Source of the DNA: Nannocystis punicea
Lineage (GTDB): Bacteria; Myxococcota_A; Polyangia; Nannocystales; Nannocystaceae
Assembly: GCF_026965555.1 (NCBI RefSeq)
Contig: NZ_CP114040.1
Location: forward strand, 3,534,001 to 3,598,000
Reading direction: 5' to 3'
Length of the DNA: 64,000 nucleotides
A program made the translations under genes and the position numbers. This document shows, in pieces, positions 60,112 through 64,000 of the stretch (position 1 is the stretch's first letter; each line of letters starts with the position of its first letter). The notes under the pieces were generated by a model. The model saw only the letters and a program-made list of their open reading frames with translations, had not been told where the DNA came from and ran no database searches.

Positions 60112-60588
60112 ATGCCGACGACGTACGACGACGACAAGCTGTTCCGCGGCGACTGCACCTTCGAGGGCGCCGTCGACATGTCCGGGGCCTCGGGCACGGG
60201 CGTCGTGAAGATGATCGAGGTGCCGTTCACGCTCACCGACATCCAGGCCGGCAGCTTGTCGAGCGACGCGGTCCCCGTCGGTGCGCTGATCCTCGGCGCG
60301 GCGATCACGATGACGACCGCGCTGACCTTCTCCGGCGGCGACACGACCGGCGTCACCCTCAAGGCCGGCACCAGCGGCGACGACGACGGGTACTTCGCCG
60401 CGACGCAGCTCTCGGGCGCGACCGGCTCGAAGCGCCCGGCAGCAGCGGGCGCGCTGATCGGCTTGCAGGTCGCCGGCGATGCTGGCTCGTGTGCGTTGGT
60501 CTTCGCCGCGACCGGCGGCTCGCCTGACCTCGCCGACGTGACGGCCGGCGCGGGCAAGCTGATGCTCGCGTACACGCTGTTCGCGTAA
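60112..60588 (+). CDS. Phage protein, possibly a decoration or tail protein
   Basis: The gene encodes 158 residues with Gly/Ala/Thr-rich beta strands (GTGVVKMIEVPFTLTDIQAG, GAAITMTTALTFSGGDTTG), no signal peptide and no Cys pair of note. Small beta proteins of this type often decorate capsids or tails. The family is not recognised. Confidence 0.62.
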   Translation: MPTTYDDDKLFRGDCTFEGAVDMSGASGTGVVKMIEVPFTLTDIQAGSLSSDAVPVGALILGAAITMTTALTFSGGDTTGVTLKAGTSGDDDGYFAATQLSGATGSKRPAAAGALIGLQVAGDAGSCALVFAATGGSPDLADVTAGAGKLMLAYTLFA

Positions 60589-60742
60589 CCGCGTTAGCGG
60601 GCGACGCCACGCTCGGGGGCGTGCGGCCGCGGCATCATGCACGTCGCCGGCGGGTGGTGCGAACGATGTCAGCCCAGCGGCTGTGGGGCCGTGCATCCCT
60701 CCGCGCCTCGTCGCGTGATAGGCGAGTGCGCTGGAGGTATTC

Positions 60743-61252
60743 ATGTCTGTCGATCGACCTGTTCCTGAGCGCACCCACGTCGTCACATCAGGCACCTTCG
60801 CCGCCGTCCCACAGGGCTTTGAGGGCGGCGAGGGGAGCCTGCGCTACGTCATCAAGCCCGAGTTCCAGAGCGTGCCCGCCCCGGGCGACGCGGGCCGGGT
60901 ACTATTTGCAGTGCCCCGCGGGCACGCGCTCCTCGACCTCGCGGCCGTCAACCTCGCCGACCTCGACCGCTTCGCCCTCGCCCGCGACTGCGAGCTCGTC
61001 GCCGCCGCGGTCCGCGACCACTTCGACGATCTGCTGCGCGTGGTCGCGGCGTTCGGCCCGCACGGCACAACCGAGCAGCAGGCCGAGGCCCTCGAGATCG
61101 CCGAGCGCTTGAAGCTCACCGAGAGCGCGGCGGCGAAGGCCGGCGGCGGCCTGCTCGGCATGGTGGTGATCGTCGGCGCGTGCCTGTTCGCGTCGTGCTT
61201 CGCGTCTTGCCCGCCGCCGAAGGGGGGCGAGACGACCCCGCCGGACAAGTGA
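60743..61252 (+). CDS. Phage protein with a C-terminal membrane segment
   Basis: The gene encodes 169 residues, preceded by a GGAGG ribosome-binding site (about 60733). The N-terminal part is a soluble domain. Near the C-terminus there is one membrane segment (GLLGMVVIVGACLFASCFAS) with two Cys, then a short tail. It might be a membrane-associated late protein or a superinfection-exclusion factor; this is inferred. Confidence 0.6.
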   Translation: MSVDRPVPERTHVVTSGTFAAVPQGFEGGEGSLRYVIKPEFQSVPAPGDAGRVLFAVPRGHALLDLAAVNLADLDRFALARDCELVAAAVRDHFDDLLRVVAAFGPHGTTEQQAEALEIAERLKLTESAAAKAGGGLLGMVVIVGACLFASCFASCPPPKGGETTPPDK

Positions 61253-61291
61253 GTCGTTGCGGGGTCGGTCGTCGTCGTGTAAGCCGGTGAC

Positions 61292-62008
61292 GTGAAGCGC
61301 ATGGCGCTCATGGTGGCGGCCATCGCAGCCCACGTCGGCTGGATACTCGCGCTCCGAGCCTCCGGCTTGGAGCCGCACGACGCCCCGGTCCTCCGCGTTG
61401 CGCTGATTTATGGGCCTGGATTGATAACAGCCGGTGCTGCGCTGCTCGTCGCGCGCCGCACGGGCCTCTTCACACCGGACGAGCTCGGCCTGCGCATGCC
61501 GGCGTGGGCGATGCGACGCGGCCGCGTCGGAGCGGGGATGTTGCTCCTGGCGATCTTCCTCGCCGGCATGCTGATCGACATCGCGGTGCCGCTGTTGACG
61601 ATGACGGCGAACGGGATGAGTTACGAGGAGATCCTCGCGCACCTGCGCCGCTTCGAGTACTGGTACACGTTCGGGCGACTTGAGCCGCCGCCTCCGGCCT
61701 GGGCGATCGGTCTCGAAGCTGTCACGTCGATCCTCGCGCCGCTGTCCGAGGAGGTGCCCTATCGGGCGCTCTTGGTCCCGGCCACACTCTCGGTTTTGTC
61801 GCGGAGCTCGGCGGCCCTGGTGTCGGGTGCGGTGTTCTTCCTCGTCCACTGGCTCGCGTTCGGCGGAGCGCCGCATCCCGCCTACTTCGTGCATGGGTGG
61901 GCGTTCGCCTGGGTTTTCATGGTGGCGGGGCTGCCGGGTTCGATCGCCGCGCACGCCGGGGTGTGCTTCGGGGTGCTCGCGTTGGCGACCTTCGCTGGGT
62001 GGAGTTAG
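61292..62008 (+). CDS. CPBP-family intramembrane protease
   Basis: The gene encodes 238 residues from a GTG; an ATG three codons later is possible. It has about six membrane helices and the family motifs: EEVPYR (the EExxxR type, in APLSEEVPYRALLVP), FFLVHWLAF with the second His, and a late HAGVCFGVLALA. CPBP proteases process or modify membrane proteins and include bacteriocin-immunity and phage-resistance proteins. Its place at the edge of the prophage suggests lysogenic-conversion cargo. Confidence 0.83.
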   Translation: MKRMALMVAAIAAHVGWILALRASGLEPHDAPVLRVALIYGPGLITAGAALLVARRTGLFTPDELGLRMPAWAMRRGRVGAGMLLLAIFLAGMLIDIAVPLLTMTANGMSYEEILAHLRRFEYWYTFGRLEPPPPAWAIGLEAVTSILAPLSEEVPYRALLVPATLSVLSRSSAALVSGAVFFLVHWLAFGGAPHPAYFVHGWAFAWVFMVAGLPGSIAAHAGVCFGVLALATFAGWS

Positions 62009-62400
62009 ACCGGCCAGCACACATCGAGCAGCTCGGCGTCGATGACGATCGGGCGGCAGGTGAAGCCCTCGTTGCATGCCTCGTTGCACGGCGCTAGGCA
62101 GGCGCCCGAGGTCTGCTCGATGGGACAGGTGCAAGCGAACGTGCTGCACGACCAGCAGGCGGTGCCGATGACAGTGCCGAGCACGTCGATCACCGGACGG
62201 CACAGGCCGTCGCCGCCCGAGCCGGAGCCGGGCCCGTCATCGGCCGGGACGTCGCCGGTGGTGTCGCTCTCGGTGCCAGCGTCGCAGGCGAGCTCGTTGG
62301 CGTGGTCCATGTCGACGACGGGCGGCTCGTCGGGCTCGGGGTTGGTGTCGGTGCAGGCGGCCAGGAACGCGAGGATGGTGGGGGCGACGAAGGACTTCAT
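62005..62400 (-). CDS. Small Cys-rich lipoprotein
   Basis: The gene encodes 131 residues from an ATG overlapping the previous stop (ATGA). The signal MKSFVAPTILAFLAAC is a lipoprotein signal. An acidic linker is followed by a Cys-rich end (CWSCSTFACTCPIEQ, CNEACNEGFTC) with about twelve Cys. It is probably exported and disulfide-bonded. It is the last gene of the minus-strand operon and converges with the CPBP gene, overlapping by four bases. Confidence 0.7.
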   Translation of the reverse strand: MKSFVAPTILAFLAACTDTNPEPDEPPVVDMDHANELACDAGTESDTTGDVPADDGPGSGSGGDGLCRPVIDVLGTVIGTACWSCSTFACTCPIEQTSGACLAPCNEACNEGFTCRPIVIDAELLDVCWPV

Positions 62401-62756
62401 GAGCTGGTCTCCGGGACAGGTGGTGAGGTCGCGCCGCGCCGGTCGAGCTCGACGCGGACCGCGGCCAGGAGGCGGCGCAGGTGCTCGGGCCCGCCGAGGA
62501 GCGTCCCGTCTTCGATCCACACCGCGAGGGCGCGCCACGCCCCCGCGAGGTCGCCACTCGACACGGCGAGGAGCTGCGCGGCGATCTCGTCGGCGCGGGC
62601 CGGGCTGCTGAGGATCGCCCGGCACCGCTCGCAGTTGATCGCCGTCATCGCCGAGGCGAGCTGCTCAGCGGGCACGCGCTGGCCGCAGAGGCCGCGCTGG
62701 CGAGCGCCCGGAGCCGCGTCGCGGGCGCTGTAGTGGATGCGCTCGCCGCGGGTCAC
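62397..62756 (-). CDS. Small phage protein with two Cys-x2-Cys-like sites
   Basis: The GTG at 62756, overlapping the previous stop, gives 119 residues. It contains GLCGQRV and INCERCRAILSSPARADE, a possible zinc site, then a helical C-terminus (LRRLLAAVRVELDRRG). Both neighbours overlap it by four bases, so it is part of a tight operon. Function is unknown. Confidence 0.58.
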   Translation of the reverse strand: MTRGERIHYSARDAAPGARQRGLCGQRVPAEQLASAMTAINCERCRAILSSPARADEIAAQLLAVSSGDLAGAWRALAVWIEDGTLLGGPEHLRRLLAAVRVELDRRGATSPPVPETSS

Positions 62757-62944
62757 TTCGCCTCGGCGGGGCGTGGCTTGGGCCACACGATCCCGTGCTT
62801 GATGAGCTTCCGGGCGAGGTGGCGCCGGCTGATGCCGAGGAGCTGCGCCGCCTCGACGATCGAGCCGGTTTGCTCGAGCGCGGCGATGCAGAGCAGGCGC
62901 TCGGCGTTCTCGAGGTTGAGGTCGGGCAGGGCGACGCGAGGCAT
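62753..62944 (-). CDS. Stand-alone Fis-type helix-turn-helix protein
   Basis: The gene encodes 63 residues from an ATG with a strong ribosome-binding site (AAGGAGG at 62953-62959). NAERLLCIAALEQTGSIVEA then AQLLGISRRHLARKLIKHGI is the Fis/HTH_8 domain normally found at the C-terminus of sigma-54 activators. Here it stands alone, without AAA or receiver domains, so it may be a small regulator of this operon or of host sigma-54 genes. Confidence 0.82.
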   Translation of the reverse strand: MPRVALPDLNLENAERLLCIAALEQTGSIVEAAQLLGISRRHLARKLIKHGIVWPKPRPAEAK

Positions 62945-62950
62945 CGCTCA

Positions 62951-63154
62951 TCACCTCCTTGGCCGGCCGAGCAGGCGGGGCGAGCTGTCCTCGAGCGTCG
63001 TCTCGACGTCGAAGTCCGCGGCGCAGGTGTGCGGGCGAGTGACGGCGTGGCGGGGACCAGCCTCGCTCGCGCTGGCGACGATGACCCGGGGCAGACAGCG
63101 GCGCGGCGGCGTCGGGTGGTCGGGGCTGTCGATGAACCCGGCCACGGCGCTCAT
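62951..63154 (-). CDS. Small phage protein of unknown function
   Basis: The gene encodes 67 residues and overlaps the next gene's stop by four bases (ATGA). The sequence (VAGFIDSPDHPTPPRRCLPR, VETTLEDSSPRLL) gives no clear fold. The tight overlap with its upstream neighbour and the ribosome-binding site at its end for the next gene support real translation. Confidence 0.5.
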   Translation of the reverse strand: MSAVAGFIDSPDHPTPPRRCLPRVIVASASEAGPRHAVTRPHTCAADFDVETTLEDSSPRLLGRPRR

Positions 63155-63432
63155 GTTGCCCTCCGAGCGCTGGTGTCCACGCCCTGGAGCGCGAGCATGC
63201 AGGCGAGGTAGCCGCGCGCCCAGGTGTTGAGCAGCAGCTCGCGGCCCGCGGTCGAGGTGCTCGCGTCGAGAATGCCGTCGGCGGTCAGCACCTCGGCGGC
63301 GCGGGCGGCGAGAACGTCATCCGTGCGGTTCGAGTCGAGGTCGGGCGCGGCCAGGCCCCGGGCTTCGAGGAAGTCGAGCGCGGCGGCCCGGGCCGCGCCC
63401 GCGTGGAGGAGGGACGGGAGGTCAACAGCCAT
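63151..63432 (-). CDS. Small phage protein of unknown function
   Basis: The gene encodes 93 residues and is the first of the minus-strand operon. It is helical (RAAALDFLEARGLAAPDLDS, AARAAEVLTADGILDAST) with an Asp/Arg-rich middle. Paired inverted repeats lie 35-64 bases upstream of its start and may control the operon. Confidence 0.58.
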   Translation of the reverse strand: MAVDLPSLLHAGAARAAALDFLEARGLAAPDLDSNRTDDVLAARAAEVLTADGILDASTSTAGRELLLNTWARGYLACMLALQGVDTSARRAT

Positions 63433-63466
63433 GACCTGAACGTGCCCGCGGGAGGGCAGAGCTGGA

Positions 63467-63496
63467 ATGACCCTTCGGTCATGACCTTTCGGTCAT
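63467..63496. promoter_or_regulatory. Two overlapping palindromes, likely operator of the minus-strand operon
   Basis: ATGACC-CTTC-GGTCAT (63467-63482) and ATGACC-TTTC-GGTCAT (63481-63496) are tandem dyads that overlap by two bases. They keep the same 14-base period as the genome-wide CATG repeats (cores at 63466, 63480 and 63494) but with GGTCAT flanks. They lie upstream of the operon starting at 63432, a natural place for a repressor to bind. Confidence 0.55.
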
Positions 63497-63837
63497 GGAT
63501 TTAGGGTCCTGTGAGATCGAAGCTGCCGAACGTGTCGCGACCCCTCGACTTTTTGGACACGCGGCCGTCTGGCGTTTCGGTTGCTTCTGCCCGGATCGCG
63601 ACCGAACTCACACCGGACATGTGCTTCAGCTTGGATGGCGCCGTCGCCGGCAGCACGCCGACCGTCAAGTCCGGCGCCGTCCCGACTCAGGTCGACAGCT
63701 CGTTCGCAGCGCCCGATGCCATGGGTTGAAACAACCCTCCGAAACCCATTGAAAATGTCTTGTCTTTTCAATGGGTTCGAGCGCCGATTGAATCCGAAGT
63801 GCCCTCTCGGACTGTATCAAATGTCCCAAAAGCCAGA
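63497..63837. other. Non-coding region with hairpins at the right end of the prophage
   Basis: These 341 bases have no gene I can support. There are two inverted repeats. GGGTTG-AAA-CAACCC lies at 63723-63737. AACCCATTGAAAA at 63743-63755 pairs with TTTTCAATGGGTT at 63765-63777 around a nine-base loop. The prophage's right attachment site may be here or further right. Confidence 0.45.
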
Positions 63838-64000
63838 TCAGCCCTGGCACTTGGCCTTCCACTCGAGGAACCCCCGCGTGTGGTCGCCGTCGAGGTAGTC
63901 GCCGTTCCCGTTCGGGTCGCAGTAGCCGCCGGGCAGGGTGGCCGAGCAGGTTCCCGACGCGAGCCCGCAGATCGACATGGCGGCTGCCGCCTCGGGCGTG
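63838..64000 (-). CDS. C-terminal part of a secreted protein (partial)
   Basis: The last 54 residues of a minus-strand gene run off the window edge. They read MSICGLASGTCSATLPGGYC then DPNGNGDYLDGDHTRGFLEW and KAKCQG, with four Cys and a Gly/Asp/Asn-rich loop, typical of an exported, disulfide-bonded domain. The stop is TGA at 63838-63840. Whether it belongs to host or prophage cannot be decided here. Confidence 0.65.
   Translation of the reverse strand, partial: TPEAAAAMSICGLASGTCSATLPGGYCDPNGNGDYLDGDHTRGFLEWKAKCQG

Larger units (their letters stand above)
36850..63500. mobile_element. Tailed-phage prophage (ends approximate)
   Basis: The region has an ordered set of phage functions: integrase and excisionase, a putative replication gene, a methylase, lysis-type small membrane proteins, endolysin, terminase, portal, scaffold, capsid and large tail genes. 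The long tail-like gene suggests a siphovirus. The left end is set by the integrase and the AT-rich junction. The right end is not visible with certainty and may extend past the window. Cargo includes higBA, a CPBP protease and a group II intron. Confidence 0.85.

Noticed and set aside
63765..63800. tRNA gene end as right attachment site (GGTTCGA-like stretch)
   Set aside because: The surrounding sequence does not fold into a tRNA and has no acceptor stem partner.
36850..63837. A direct repeat marking attL and attR
   Set aside because: I compared the AT-rich junction left of the integrase with the region after 63497 and found no shared core, so I do not claim exact prophage ends.

Overview
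The window is very GC-rich DNA with features typical of a myxobacterium, probably of the Nannocystis/Plesiocystis group (this placement is an inference). The evidence is the many lipoproteins with Thr/Gly/Asp-rich linkers, two secreted proteins ending in a Cys-rich GCGC motif, a membrane segment and an Arg run (MYXO-CTERM type), a CFI-box C-terminus, Ser/Thr kinases with ATPase or C-terminal sensor modules, an ECF sigma factor beside a kinase, and a remnant of an IgGFc-binding-like lipoprotein. I found no rRNA or tRNA genes and no CRISPR array.

Host part, positions 1 to about 36850. A lipoprotein and a TonB-dependent receptor form a start/stop-overlapping pair (104-3582). A HEAT-like protein and a beta-propeller lipoprotein follow on the minus strand. 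Sulfate activation is encoded by cysD (12858-13763) and a fused cysN-cysC (7056-8969). They are separated by a four-gene envelope operon (WD40 protein, ExbD-like and ExbB/MotA-like proteins, a small membrane-anchored protein) and by a broken lipoprotein gene. A D-amino-acid oxidase-like gene lies beside cysD. Two paralogous secreted metalloprotease-like proteins (14982-18207) share a near-identical promoter, and two hairpin terminators follow them. Next come an OmpA-type lipoprotein, a small membrane protein, sppA, an ECF sigma factor and a 1279-residue kinase/ATPase. Then come a haem-motif lipoprotein, nth, a lipoprotein with gloA, a CFI-box protein, a membrane kinase and an uncharacterised protein next to the integration zone.

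Prophage part, about 36850 to at least 63500. The minus-strand early block holds an integrase, a zinc-ribbon-like protein, an HNH nuclease, an excisionase and a putative replication or regulatory protein. The plus strand carries a Dam-like methylase, tiny membrane proteins, a phage sigma factor, a higBA toxin-antitoxin pair, an endolysin, terminase, portal, scaffold, capsid and tail genes, a CPBP-family protease and structural or adhesin-like proteins. A group II intron with a maturase sits between a late-gene control motif and the large tail gene it should serve. A minus-strand run of small genes, including a stand-alone Fis-type helix-turn-helix protein, closes the visible prophage.

Two signals are not explained by the genes. 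First, a family of hairpin repeats with a strict 14-base period (CATG, TCC, four variable bases, GGA, then CATG again) occurs at about 38 places. It lies in intergenic arrays of up to ten units, at gene ends, and inside conserved coding sequence, in both host and prophage. Second, the 10-mer GATAGCCTCC lies 5 to 7 bases before the starts of three prophage transcription units and at a fourth place that splicing of the intron would bring next to a start. The prophage sigma factor appears to have no region 4, which fits recognition of a short, -10-only promoter that yields nearly leaderless mRNAs.
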